NCBI GenBank assembly: GCA_903834925.1
Contig: CAILLA010000057.1
Coordinates: forward strand, 62,001-126,000
Source: an uncultured Schlesneria sp.
Lineage (GTDB): Bacteria > Planctomycetota > Planctomycetia > Planctomycetales > Planctomycetaceae
Reading direction: 5' to 3'
Length of the DNA stretch: 64,000 nucleotides
Shown here: one piece after another, positions 56,301 to 64,000 of the stretch
Layout: every line of letters begins with the position of its first letter
Numbering within the stretch: the first letter of the stretch is position 1
Position numbers and translations under genes: made by a program
The notes under the pieces: model-generated
What the model saw: only the letters and a program-made list of their open reading frames with translations
Database searches by the model: none
What the model was told of the DNA's origin: nothing

Positions 56301-59300
56301 GCTCCTTACACGTATTCCATCATCGGTGGTAATACCAACAACGCGTTTGCGATTGACCCTAACAGCGGCAACATCACCGTCAACAACAGTGCAGCTCTTG
56401 GATTCCTGAAAAACCCAGTGTTCGGGCTCAGGGTACTGGCTGTTGATAGCGAATCACCTTCGCTTGGTGATACTGCAACCGTCACGATTAATTTGAGCTT
56501 TGTTGACGCGGCACCCGCGCTGATTAACCTGGAATCGACGCCGGTGACTTACGTCGAAGACATCAACTCTTATGCCGTAGTCCCCGTGACATCGTCCGTC
56601 GTGGCAATTTCGCCGGAATTGGATAATGCGTCATCGGCGACTGTTCAGATTACTGGCAACTATCAGCAGGGTGAAGATCAACTGATCTACCCGGCACAAA
56701 TTGGGAGCATCACCAGTTTCTGGGACTCAACATCTGGCACTTTGACGCTGTCAGGCAACGATACGTTTACGAATTACCGTTACGCATTGCAGTCGATCCA
56801 ATACCAGGATCTGTCCCACAATCCGAGCGCGGCTATTCGAACACTCTCCTTCCAGATTACTGACTTCAATAATCTGAGCAATGCAGGGAATCTTTCGAGC
56901 ACTGTCGTAACACGCCAGATCGATGTGATCCCGGTGAATAATCCACCGGTGCTGACATCGGTGATTTTCACAACCCCCTACACCGAGGGGCAAGGCGCGG
57001 TTGCGATTAACCCGGCAATCACGGTCAACGATGTCGATAACACGAGTCTGTTGAACGCCACAGTAACGATCACCAATTACGTCCCTGCGGAAGACGTACT
57101 TGGATTCACGAACGACGGCGCAACAATGGGCGACATCAGTATTGTTGGCAACGCAAATGGAGTTTTGAGTTTGACTTCGCCATCGGGGATGGCAACGTTG
57201 GCACAATGGCAGGCGGCACTTGAAGCGGTGACCTACACCAACACCAGCGGAAACCTCAACCCGATCAACCCCACGATAACGTTTACCGTCGATGATGGCC
57301 AATCGATCAATAACATCAGCAATACGCTGTCGACAACGGTCATTATTGGGGCTGTCTTCCCACCAGTCCTGTCTGGTGGAAGTACGCTGGCTTACACGGA
57401 AGAAGATCCTGCCACTGCGATTAACCCGTCGATTACGGTTTCGTCTGCAAGCAGCTCGACTCTCGCTTCAGCGACGATCACGCTGACAACTTACTTCGCC
57501 AATCAGGATGTTCTTGGTTTCGTTAACAATCCCGTCACGATGGGAAACATCGCCATTCAGTCCAATTTCGGTGGCGTATTGACACTTATCTCGGCAGGCG
57601 CAACCGCGACCGTCGCTCAGTGGCAATCGGCTCTACGTGCGGTGACCTACTCCAATGCGAATTGGGTACTTGGTACACCGCTCACGAAAACCGTGTCGTT
57701 CCAGGTCAATGATGGGGCGAACGTCAATCCAACCAGCAATGTGATCCAGAGCACGATCAACATTACAACGGTTAATGATTCGCCTGTTCTCTCGAATATC
57801 GAATCCACACCTGTCGGTTTTGTCCAGAACACGACGGTTAAGGTGACTTCGACGCTCAAGACATCCGATATTGACAGTGCTAATCTGACCGGAGCTGTCG
57901 TTCAGATCACCGGAAACTACAAATCCGGTCAGGATTTGCTGCAATTCACCAATACGGCGAATATCAAGGGGACGTTCAATCCCGCCAATGGTACGCTGAC
58001 TCTGGTCGGTACAGATACACTTCCAAACTATCAAGCTGCGTTGCGTTCAATTTCCTATACCACCGGTAATAATCCTGGTCCTCTGGCACGTACCGTCACC
58101 TTCACGGTGACCGACGATGGCGGTCTGAACAGCAATTCTGTTAGCCGCGCTATTAACGTAACAACTATCGATGCTCCACCGGTCTTATCAGGGATTGAAT
58201 CCAACACGCTGCAATATATTCAGGACGGTCCACCGAATTATTCGGTCAACAACACCACGCCGATTTCCTTGACGGTTAACGCATCAGATGTTGACAGTCC
58301 AAATCTGACGAGTGCGACGATTCAAATCACTGGGAATTACACGCAATTCCAGGATTTCCTCGTCTTCAATAACACATCCAAGATCAAGGGATCGTGGGAC
58401 GGAAATTCCGGAACGTTGACTCTGAACGGGACGGATACGCTGGCCAATTACACTGCGGCCCTCCAAGCGGTCTCGTATTTCAATCTTCACGACAATCCAA
58501 GCTTGTTGACACGAACTGTCACTTATACCGTTGTTGACGATGGTTTCTTGAGTAGTAACTCGGTCAGCCGAAAAATCAACGTGATTCACGTCAATAAGCC
58601 GTCTCAATTGACGGCCGTTGATACCACGCCTCTGAGTTATACCGAGAACACATCACCGGCAATCGTCGCTCCGAATATTCTCGTTACGGACCCGGACAGC
58701 GATTTCCTGACGGGTGCAACAGTTCAAGTAACTGGGAACTACAATACCGCTCAGAGCATTGATACATTGGCCTTCAAGAACACTGCCAAGATAACCGGCA
58801 GTTGGAACGCATCGACTGGAATATTGACGCTGTCAGGGACAGACTCTGTCAGCAATTACCGAACTGCGTTGCGGTCGATCACGTTCGCCAATATTCAGGA
58901 TGGTACAACAGCTCCACCGCGAACGATCAGCTTCACCGTAACGGATGACGGTGGATTGAGCAGTAACACTGTCACGCGGAGTGTCAACATTACCACCGTC
59001 ATTACCCCTCCGGTTCTTTCCGGAATTGAGACGACGCCGCTTGTCTATCAACTGACGAATGTTTCGGCACCACCGGCACCGGTGACGGCATCGATCGCAA
59101 TCACGGATTACGAAACACAGATTTTGAGCTATACATCGATCAAAATCACTGGTAGCTATGTTCCAGGTGAGGACCAGCTGGTCATTGATTCTTCAGCAAT
59201 CGGTACGTTGACTCCGGCCTGGTATGCGAGTACCGGTGAATTGGTATTGTCCGGACTGGCTCCGATCAGCACCTACTTGAAGGCATTGGACGGGGTTGTC

Positions 59301-60227
59301 TATCTGAACCACCCGGTCGCTCCAGCATCGCCGACATTGACTCCTCGTACCATCAGCTTCCAGGTCAACGATAGCAACCTGTTGCCGAGCAATATCGTTA
59401 CCAGGAACGTGGTGTTTTCGACAACAATTGTGCCACCGACCGTGTCGATTAATGCATCCGGCCCGCTGAATTACCAAGAGCAAGCCGCTGCTGCCGCGAT
59501 TGCCCCAGCATTGACCGTTGCCGATTCCAACGGCCCAAATCTGATCAAGGCTACGGTCGCATTGACTGCTGGTTATGTTCAAGGTCAGGATAGCTTGGTC
59601 TTTGCAAATACCGGTAACATTCAGGGTAGTTGGAACCCTGTCACAGGGGTACTGACGCTGAGCGGATCGGATACAATTGCGAATTACCAGGCCGCACTAC
59701 GATCGGTCGCGTTCTATGATCTAAGCAACAGCCCGATCGGCAGTACGAAGACAGTGAGTTTCAGCTTTAGTGATGGTGTGAGCACAAGTAACGTTGCAAC
59801 CCAACAGATCAACGTTCAGGGAATTAACGTTCCACCGGTGATCGCAACAAACAGCACAGGGCCGGTGAATTACTCCCAAGCCAAGGGGCCCGTTGCCATC
59901 GTGCCTGCGTTTACGGTTGTCGATCCAGAAAGCAATACTCTGTCAAAAGCGTTCATTCAAATCGTGCCTGGTAACTATCAACAGGGCTTCGATTTATTGA
60001 CGTTTGCCAATACCAGCACGATTACAGGAAATTTTGACTCGACGAAGGGGATTTTGACGCTCACGGGGGTCGACTCGGTCTCGAACTACCGAGCTGCGAT
60101 TCGAACAATAACGTACGCGTACCTTAATGGAACGCCGACCCCATCGACGAAAGCGATTACTTTATCGGTTCTGGATGGCATCGGTACGAGTAACACAGTG
60201 ACGCAAAGCATTTCGGTCGCACCATAA
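53316..60227 (+). CDS. Giant secreted or surface protein: LEPR-XLL-like start, cadherin-like repeats, nine C-terminal repeats
   Basis: 2303 residues from the ATG at 53316, which has AAAAGG eight bases upstream; an ATG at 53247 would add 23. A basic leader (RARNRKRRTVLSP) and VEMLEHRRMLS (37-47) match the LEPR-XLL sorting motif of planctomycete giant proteins. Residues about 170-1060 hold about seven cadherin-like repeats (IPEHSPQGAVVGQ, AFAINALTGQLTV, YSIVSGN). Residues 1066-2303 hold nine repeats of about 135 residues, each with ITGNY, GTLTLSGTDT, NYxAALRSI, SFTVTDDGG. Thr/Asn/Ser-rich. No C-terminal anchor is seen. Probably adhesion or cell-surface structure. Confidence 0.88.
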   Translation: MVLRSWLASVFGRLKVSTIRARNRKRRTVLSPAPSMVEMLEHRRMLSNLVVTTAGTITINENSQVYPYPSFNSFAAGDAIPNSHVAVFDPNTGTPPPVYTTGNTVITNGNINNAFTITNGDSLIVNNPWALDASVTPSFTLTFTSTDSAGNTGTATLTINLRSLHNRPVVPQFPYQSVGNAPGGFGSIGADGQIIQGGDDNVSSPANYPAGPLATTFQSQGANVLHVAENSPSGTIVGVVNAFNPDDAASTSLLTYAFVGTVPGFNANQPAFSIDPFTGTVRVIDPTFLDFEARANGSGVSNLGMGGLTVNGAAPYQDDMLYFQVRVTDPSGFTSATTIPSSLNVPNAGKVSDTYVFVRLLDVGETLPSLTKATTNLSVPETALNTTSVGFFDMINGTPDFGYPGYPAPGNIRVASAGFNALEPQQRMSFFIVGGNNPVPGSGNVNGPFAINPDTGEVTIATTNALSYSQVTSYNLQIKIVTNNPDADNLGFTQNVAPLSEIATLHIDVLPRALPITVAPSFTYSIPEASLNGTFVGPVVATDPDTLAPNGLGVISYSILSGNSIFINGTNYNGIFAIDSKGNVSVKNVTGLSNVAVLSYLQQNSFTLSVLVTNTVATKLGTFTTTANTVVNINLTKVDSTPPVMTPGSATIPEHSPQGAVVGQVVAQAGQSDFNIANYSIVSGNTNGAFAINALTGQLTVNNSAALGYYFVPNHQFVLTVKAIDNGTPNALSATSTFTITLTQVNQPLVMLDQSFTVSEATPTGPVVGTTNGTIVGQIKITDPDTVTGIPNIQSIVIAGGNTGGAFTVNLQGQIVVVNPAAVVWDVNSSFSLVVTVTEAGIPAFATTATMTVSVIQQREAPIVATQTFNVAQHSLAGTMVGTVNASDRDNFSVPLSYAITGGNSLGAFAIDSVTGIITVTDPHLVDFNTNSLFNLTITVTDAGSPAYSTSVSDTVYLLQGQAPALPQNVSATIPEHSPNLTPVTSINAIPNSGTAPYTYSIIGGNTNNAFAIDPNSGNITVNNSAALGFLKNPVFGLRVLAVDSESPSLGDTATVTINLSFVDAAPALINLESTPVTYVEDINSYAVVPVTSSVVAISPELDNASSATVQITGNYQQGEDQLIYPAQIGSITSFWDSTSGTLTLSGNDTFTNYRYALQSIQYQDLSHNPSAAIRTLSFQITDFNNLSNAGNLSSTVVTRQIDVIPVNNPPVLTSVIFTTPYTEGQGAVAINPAITVNDVDNTSLLNATVTITNYVPAEDVLGFTNDGATMGDISIVGNANGVLSLTSPSGMATLAQWQAALEAVTYTNTSGNLNPINPTITFTVDDGQSINNISNTLSTTVIIGAVFPPVLSGGSTLAYTEEDPATAINPSITVSSASSSTLASATITLTTYFANQDVLGFVNNPVTMGNIAIQSNFGGVLTLISAGATATVAQWQSALRAVTYSNANWVLGTPLTKTVSFQVNDGANVNPTSNVIQSTINITTVNDSPVLSNIESTPVGFVQNTTVKVTSTLKTSDIDSANLTGAVVQITGNYKSGQDLLQFTNTANIKGTFNPANGTLTLVGTDTLPNYQAALRSISYTTGNNPGPLARTVTFTVTDDGGLNSNSVSRAINVTTIDAPPVLSGIESNTLQYIQDGPPNYSVNNTTPISLTVNASDVDSPNLTSATIQITGNYTQFQDFLVFNNTSKIKGSWDGNSGTLTLNGTDTLANYTAALQAVSYFNLHDNPSLLTRTVTYTVVDDGFLSSNSVSRKINVIHVNKPSQLTAVDTTPLSYTENTSPAIVAPNILVTDPDSDFLTGATVQVTGNYNTAQSIDTLAFKNTAKITGSWNASTGILTLSGTDSVSNYRTALRSITFANIQDGTTAPPRTISFTVTDDGGLSSNTVTRSVNITTVITPPVLSGIETTPLVYQLTNVSAPPAPVTASIAITDYETQILSYTSIKITGSYVPGEDQLVIDSSAIGTLTPAWYASTGELVLSGLAPISTYLKALDGVVYLNHPVAPASPTLTPRTISFQVNDSNLLPSNIVTRNVVFSTTIVPPTVSINASGPLNYQEQAAAAAIAPALTVADSNGPNLIKATVALTAGYVQGQDSLVFANTGNIQGSWNPVTGVLTLSGSDTIANYQAALRSVAFYDLSNSPIGSTKTVSFSFSDGVSTSNVATQQINVQGINVPPVIATNSTGPVNYSQAKGPVAIVPAFTVVDPESNTLSKAFIQIVPGNYQQGFDLLTFANTSTITGNFDSTKGILTLTGVDSVSNYRAAIRTITYAYLNGTPTPSTKAITLSVLDGIGTSNTVTQSISVAP

Positions 60228-60272
60228 CCGAAGTGTCTTGGTTAAGCCGAACTGAATGATTCGCAAGGATCT

Positions 60273-60300
60273 CGTGAGCAATCTGCAAAGATTGCTCACG
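60273..60300 (+). terminator. Perfect 12 bp hairpin after the giant gene
   Basis: CGTGAGCAATCT and AGATTGCTCACG with a GCAA tetraloop, 45 bp past the stop. No T run; probably an mRNA 3' structure. Confidence 0.55.
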
Positions 60301-60319
60301 ACGGTCGTGCAAAAAATGA

Positions 60320-60354
60320 CGTCGGGCAGCTATTCAAAGCCGCCCGACGTTTTC
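60320..60354. terminator. Rho-independent terminator between convergent genes
   Basis: CGTCGGGCAGC / GCCGCCCGACG stem followed by TTTTC, preceded by AAAAAATGA, so it can serve both the giant gene and the convergent FHA gene. Confidence 0.75.
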
Positions 60355-60395
60355 AGTTTCTTTGGGACTAACTCTGCGATGTGATTTATTCGGCG

Positions 60396-60845
60396 TTACT
60401 CGTCTTCTTCCAGAAATCGGACATCGCTGTCACTGGTTCGCATCGGTTCTAATGGATACGGTGCGAAATTTTCTTCGAGTTCCCTTTGCGGTAATTCAAT
60501 TTCCTCGGTGTAGGCGTTTTCGACATTGGACTCGTGATCCTCGACATCAGGTTCACCTGGTCCCATTTCGACTCGAAATTTTTCACCGGCAAACGCCAAT
60601 TCATCACCAGGAAGCAGTGCTCCGCGAACCACGCGTTGGCCGTTGACTTTTGTTCCGTTGGTGCTGCCAAGATCACGAATAAAAAGCAATCCATCGGTAC
60701 GAACGATGATACAATGCATTTTCGAAACGCTGGTTGTTTCGAGGCAGATATCACACAAATCGTCCTGGCGACCAACAAGCGTCACGTCACGCGTGATTTG
60801 GATAGGGCGTCCACCACCTTTAATCGGAACAAGATGCGCTCGCAT
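60396..60845 (-). CDS. FHA-domain protein
   Basis: 149 residues. FHA core: VTLVGRQDDLCDI (Gly-Arg), TTSVSKMHC (Ser and His) and DLGSTNGTKVNGQRV (Asn-Gly). It binds phosphothreonine peptides. The tail (EDHESNVENAYTEEIEL) is acidic. No kinase is adjacent. It converges with the giant gene and shares the 60320 terminator. Confidence 0.9.
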   Translation of the reverse strand: MRAHLVPIKGGGRPIQITRDVTLVGRQDDLCDICLETTSVSKMHCIIVRTDGLLFIRDLGSTNGTKVNGQRVVRGALLPGDELAFAGEKFRVEMGPGEPDVEDHESNVENAYTEEIELPQRELEENFAPYPLEPMRTSDSDVRFLEEDE

Positions 60846-61006
60846 TGGTCACCGTTTTCATTCAGTCGGACGAAGACACACCTTTGACACGAGGGGCCTC
60901 CCTGCGTTGCGACTTTAACCAAGGGGATAACGGACAAATCGAGCGACGCACAATTCATGTCTTTGGAAAATGCTCCCAATTGATTGTCTCGAATGAGAAA
61001 CCAGAG

Positions 61007-61378
61007 TCAAGAGCGTTCTTTTTCAAGTTGAACAACAAATCGACTGGCAAGCTTTTCCTTATGGAAGCGTTCGCCTCGAGCGTCGTACAAGTATAAAAGA
61101 TTATGCTCCGACGCCCAGACAGCTCCGAGACGCACACTTCTGGGGCCGCGCAGGAGGAATTGCAGCCCACAAAGGGCACCCAATCTGGTGAGCGGAGTGA
61201 TTTCCAGTTCAAACTGATCCGCGACCAGATTCTCGTGCCGACAAAGACTCTCATGGACGTAGCGACGTAGCGAGTCCAATCCCTGGACGTCAGCCTTGGC
61301 TTCGATCATCAGCCTTGCCTCTTTGATCTCGTTGAGTCTCGAAAGTTGATTGCTTTGGCAGGGTGCTTTCATCGACAC
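61007..61378 (-). CDS. Conserved hypothetical protein
   Basis: Up to 123 residues; an ATG six bases in is an alternative start. ADVQGLDSLRRYVHESLCRHENL, LTRLGALCGLQFLLRGPRSVRLGAVW and LYDARGERFHKEKL look like a compact alpha/beta protein. I think it belongs to a planctomycete-conserved family, but I cannot name it. No signal peptide. Same strand as the FHA gene, 161 bp away. Confidence 0.65.
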   Translation of the reverse strand: MSMKAPCQSNQLSRLNEIKEARLMIEAKADVQGLDSLRRYVHESLCRHENLVADQFELEITPLTRLGALCGLQFLLRGPRSVRLGAVWASEHNLLYLYDARGERFHKEKLASRFVVQLEKERS

Positions 61379-61559
61379 TCAAGACGACAACCTTTTCCGC
61401 ACGTATGTCCGCCGTTCCAATTGGTAAGAACCGCATAAACGTTAAGGTTTACCAACGATCTCGTCGCTGAAACACCTCCCATGTCCGATCATTGGGAACA
61501 ATCGAAAACGAACCACAACAACCCTTTTCGTTGCTCGTGCTGGTTCGTAGCATAGAGCA

Positions 61560-62336
61560 ATGATTGCAGAATTCTCCTTGTTGTTGACGTTCGGAATGAG
61601 CCTGATGTGGTGCCTGATTCCTCGCGCTCAGGTAACAGCTGGGTTTTTTCGGATTCAAATGCTGATCGCTATGGGACTTACGGTTCTAGCGATATTGACG
61701 ATGGGGCAACTTTCGAGTCCTTCCGGCGAGCGTCTGACAGGCCAAATGTTATTCTTTGCCCGAGTCGCTGCAGGGATTGGGGTTGCGTTTGGCTATGTTG
61801 GTTCAATTGCCTGGATGCTGGATCGACGCAGGCTCGGGACGATCGCAATGGTCGGCATTTTCGCTGCAACACTCACAAGCTTGATTTGTTCACGAGGTGG
61901 TTTGGCTTGGCTGACTTCCCCTGGTGGCGCTTTTCATTTTCTGTCTAACATGACAACAGCGAGTGTTCTAGGGGGTGCCGTTACCGGCATGCTGCTTGGG
62001 CACTGGTATCTGACTGCACCAACGATGTCGATCGAACCCTTAAAGACGCTCTGCTGGTACTTTACCCTGGCAATTGTGCTTCGCTTGGTCGTTTCTGCAA
62101 TTGGTGCGATGATCGCCGGACATAACCTTCACGGTGGGGTTCAATGGACGTGGTTTGCCCTCCGCTGGCTGGCCGGCATTCTTGGCCCAATGGTCGTTTC
62201 AATCATGGCAATACGTATCCTCAAGTATCGTAATACACAGGCAGCGACCGGCGTCTTATTTGCGGGTGTGATCCTGAGTTTTATCGGTGAGATGTCCGCG
62301 TCTCTTCTTTCCGCCGAACTTCGAGTTCCCCTTTAA
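61560..62336 (+). CDS. Hypothetical multi-pass membrane protein
   Basis: 258 residues with about seven or eight transmembrane helices (FSLLLTFGMSLMWCLI, AMGLTVLAILTMG, VAAGIGVAFGYVGSIAWML, ASVLGGAVTGMLLGHWYL). LLGHWYLTAPTMSIEPL in the middle resembles segments of respiratory membrane subunits, but the family is not recognised. It is followed after 11 bp by a zinc-ribbon membrane gene, so they form an operon. Confidence 0.75.
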   Translation: MIAEFSLLLTFGMSLMWCLIPRAQVTAGFFRIQMLIAMGLTVLAILTMGQLSSPSGERLTGQMLFFARVAAGIGVAFGYVGSIAWMLDRRRLGTIAMVGIFAATLTSLICSRGGLAWLTSPGGAFHFLSNMTTASVLGGAVTGMLLGHWYLTAPTMSIEPLKTLCWYFTLAIVLRLVVSAIGAMIAGHNLHGGVQWTWFALRWLAGILGPMVVSIMAIRILKYRNTQAATGVLFAGVILSFIGEMSASLLSAELRVPL

Positions 62337-62347
62337 TCGAGTTTTCG

Positions 62348-62818
62348 ATGTTGATTTCATTCGATTGTCCCAAATGTCTGAAAATGACACGCGGGGAAGA
62401 CGCCAGCCAGGTTGTTCATTGCAAAAGTTGTGGTTGGACGCGTCAGACGACGTCAAATTCGGCAAAAGATGAATCGCTATGCAGCTGTCTCGTCTGCGGT
62501 TGTAATGATCTATGGCGTCAAAAGGACTTTGACCAGCGGTTAGGAGTCTTGATTGTTGGTATTGGGATTCTCCTCAGTACCGTAGCGGTCGCCTATATGA
62601 TGCCTGGCGTCGCCATGATAATTTTGATGGTTTTCGGTATGGCCGATTGGGTTCTTTATGGAATTCTGCCGGACAGGCTGGTTTGTTACCGCTGCCATGC
62701 CCAATACCGCAAGGTACCAAACCTCGAAAAAACAGGGGTTTTCGATTTGGAAGTGAACGAGAGATATCGGCAGGAAGCAATCAGGCTAAAGCAGAAAGAA
62801 ACCTCCAGTCCCTCGTGA
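62348..62818 (+). CDS. Membrane protein with two zinc-ribbon pairs
   Basis: 156 residues. CPKC and CKSC near the N-terminus (about 7-28), CLVCGC next (about 47-52), two transmembrane helices (VLIVGIGILLSTVAVAYM, IILMVFGMADWVLYGIL), then CYRCHAQY. The Cys pairs should bind zinc. Function unknown. Weak ribosome-binding site; probably coupled to the gene upstream. Confidence 0.75.
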   Translation: MLISFDCPKCLKMTRGEDASQVVHCKSCGWTRQTTSNSAKDESLCSCLVCGCNDLWRQKDFDQRLGVLIVGIGILLSTVAVAYMMPGVAMIILMVFGMADWVLYGILPDRLVCYRCHAQYRKVPNLEKTGVFDLEVNERYRQEAIRLKQKETSSPS

Positions 62819-62926
62819 TCGCTCTACGTAGTTTATCGTTTGTGGTACTATAGGTAACGGTTTGGTCCTTTCGCTGCCGGATGTCGGCATGAGAGTTCCC
62901 GTTGTAGTGTCTGGCAGGATGACAGA

Positions 62927-63913
62927 ATGAACGAATCGCTCACTGACGACAGAGTTTGGATTGGGTTCGACCTTGGTGGAACCAAGATGAACGCCATTCT
63001 TTTCGACAGCGAGTTCGGGGTGCTCGGACGACGACGAAAGAAGAGTCGAGGTTCGGAAGGTGTCGAGGCGGGAATCGAACGGATCGTTGCCGGAATCGCA
63101 AAATTGCTGGAAGAATCGTCCACTTCCAAAGACATGCTGGGTGGAATTGGGATCGGCTGCCCTGGTCCTCTCGACCTTGAAGAGGGAATTATCCTTGAGG
63201 CACCAAATCTCGGCTGGAAAAACGTTCCACTGAAGAAATCGCTGGAAAAAGAATTTGGATGTCCGGTATTTGTGTGTAACGACGTTGATTCCGGACTTTA
63301 TGGTGAGTACCGATTCGGTGCCGCTGTGGGAGCCAGCACGGCACTTGGTATTTTTCCCGGCACAGGGATTGGCGGTGCCATGGTGTATGATGGTCAGATC
63401 TTTCGCGGGAAAACGGGAAGTTGCCTGGAAATCGGCCACGTTCCCGTCATGCCTGATGGCCCCTTCTGCGGTTGTGGTCGACGGGGATGCCTTGAAACTG
63501 TAGCCAGTCGATTAGCAATGTCTGCCGAAATCGCAAAAGCGGCCTATCGCGGACAAGCCCCCTATATCCTGCGGGTCGCAGGTACGGACCTTGCCAATAT
63601 CCGAAGTGGAACAATCAAGGAAGCGATCGACGCGGGGGATAAAATCGTCGAAGAAATCCTGCGTGATGGCGCTCGGCAACTGGGAACGGTGCTTGCCGGT
63701 GCTGTAAATATGCTGGCCCCAGACGTGATCATTCTGGGAGGCGGTTTAGTTGAAGCGTTGCCAAGACTCTTTCTAGAAGAAGTCGGAAAAGCGGTCGCGG
63801 CTCGGATCATGCCCTCATATCTCAGAACGTATGAGTTGAAAGTCGCTAAATTAGGGGATGACGCGGGTGCCATGGGGGCAGCCGCATGGGCCAGACATCG
63901 CGTCGAAGATTAG
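62927..63913 (+). CDS. ROK-family sugar kinase (glucokinase-like)
   Basis: 328 residues. ATP phosphate motif GFDLGGTKMNAIL, GIGCPGPLD, catalytic Asp in VCNDVDSGLYGEY, GTGIGGAMVYDG, and the ROK zinc motif CGCGRRGCLETVAS with EIGHVP before it. These enzymes phosphorylate glucose or N-acetyl sugars. It is a single gene, so the substrate is inferred only from family. Confidence 0.93.
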   Translation: MNESLTDDRVWIGFDLGGTKMNAILFDSEFGVLGRRRKKSRGSEGVEAGIERIVAGIAKLLEESSTSKDMLGGIGIGCPGPLDLEEGIILEAPNLGWKNVPLKKSLEKEFGCPVFVCNDVDSGLYGEYRFGAAVGASTALGIFPGTGIGGAMVYDGQIFRGKTGSCLEIGHVPVMPDGPFCGCGRRGCLETVASRLAMSAEIAKAAYRGQAPYILRVAGTDLANIRSGTIKEAIDAGDKIVEEILRDGARQLGTVLAGAVNMLAPDVIILGGGLVEALPRLFLEEVGKAVAARIMPSYLRTYELKVAKLGDDAGAMGAAAWARHRVED

Positions 63914-63923
63914 TACTTCCGAT

Positions 63924-64000
63924 TCACGAGCCAAGCTCTCGTTTTAAGCGTTCCAATTCTGCGTCAACCTCGTGGTCCGCATGTTTCGGGATTGCTGGTG
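63924..64000 (-). CDS. C-terminus of a minus-strand gene, perhaps PspA/IM30-like (partial)
   Basis: The last 25 codons read PAIPKHADHEVDAELERLKR then ELGS and a TGA stop. The ending ELERLKRELG resembles the C-terminus of PspA/IM30 coiled-coil proteins, but too little is visible to be sure. The rest lies beyond the window. Confidence 0.4.
   Translation of the reverse strand, partial: PAIPKHADHEVDAELERLKRELGS

Noticed and set aside
56751-57302. Minus-strand frames within the giant gene
   Set aside because: Antisense shadows caused by repetitive codon use in the repeat protein.
1-64000. tRNA and rRNA genes
   Set aside because: None recognised by eye; a tRNA scan would settle it.

Overview
The window is chromosomal DNA of a planctomycete (phylum Planctomycetota, probably a Planctomycetales relative; this is an inference). 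The markers are two DUF1501 proteins and a DUF1549/DUF1553 protein with a CxxCH motif, Tat-type oxidoreductases of the Gfo/Idh/MocA and TIM-barrel epimerase families, a DUF1570 protein, a giant secreted protein with a LEPR-XLL-like N-terminus, an oversized signal peptidase, and many dispersed palindromic intergenic repeats. About 45 intact genes are supported, on both strands in short operons. I saw no tRNA, rRNA, CRISPR array or intact transposase.

Layout. 1-6.9 kb: a minus-strand ApbE / DoxX-like / Gfo-Idh-MocA run (the last cut by the window edge), a plus-strand PhnP-like hydrolase with two hypotheticals, and a Tat-exported epimerase-like protein. 7-13.6 kb: a DUF1570 peptidase-like protein, then a plus-strand cluster of membrane glycosyltransferase, asparagine synthetase and Sfp-type phosphopantetheinyl transferase. 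13.7-18.3 kb: an Hsp70 with a truncated lid in an operon with a J-like/GspE-N/membrane protein, then deoC and an alpha/beta hydrolase. 18.5-24.5 kb: DUF1501 and DUF1553 genes. 24.5-31.4 kb: inositol-phosphate synthase, a TolQ/ExbB channel, a lone oxidase subunit III, a DtxR regulator, and the translation block rpmE-prfA-prmC.

31.4-40.4 kb is a decaying region. Two repeat-filled gene deserts flank a multi-lesion pseudogene (nSTAND ATPase, helical repeats and formylglycine-generating-enzyme domain), a renalase-like oxidoreductase divergent from an SDR that lacks its catalytic Tyr, and an orphan GT28-type glycosyltransferase. 40.4-45.6 kb: SpoVR, a response regulator, a 613-residue signal peptidase I and LptB. 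45.6-53 kb: a nested repeat cluster, a GAF protein with a 3 x 120 bp tandem repeat in its leader, a translationally coupled SDR / CoA-transferase pair, cysC, and a DapA-type lyase with a sodium:solute symporter. 53.3-60.2 kb: one giant surface protein with cadherin-like repeats followed by nine repeats of a second type. 60.4-64 kb: an FHA protein, small conserved proteins, a ROK kinase, and the tail of what may be a PspA-type gene.

The most unusual signals are the bipartite GTGCCAC...GTGGCAC palindromic elements, which swap whole stem sequences between copies while keeping pairing; one copy split by a 325 bp insertion with a 5 bp flanking repeat; the Hsp70/J-like pair; and the pseudogene.
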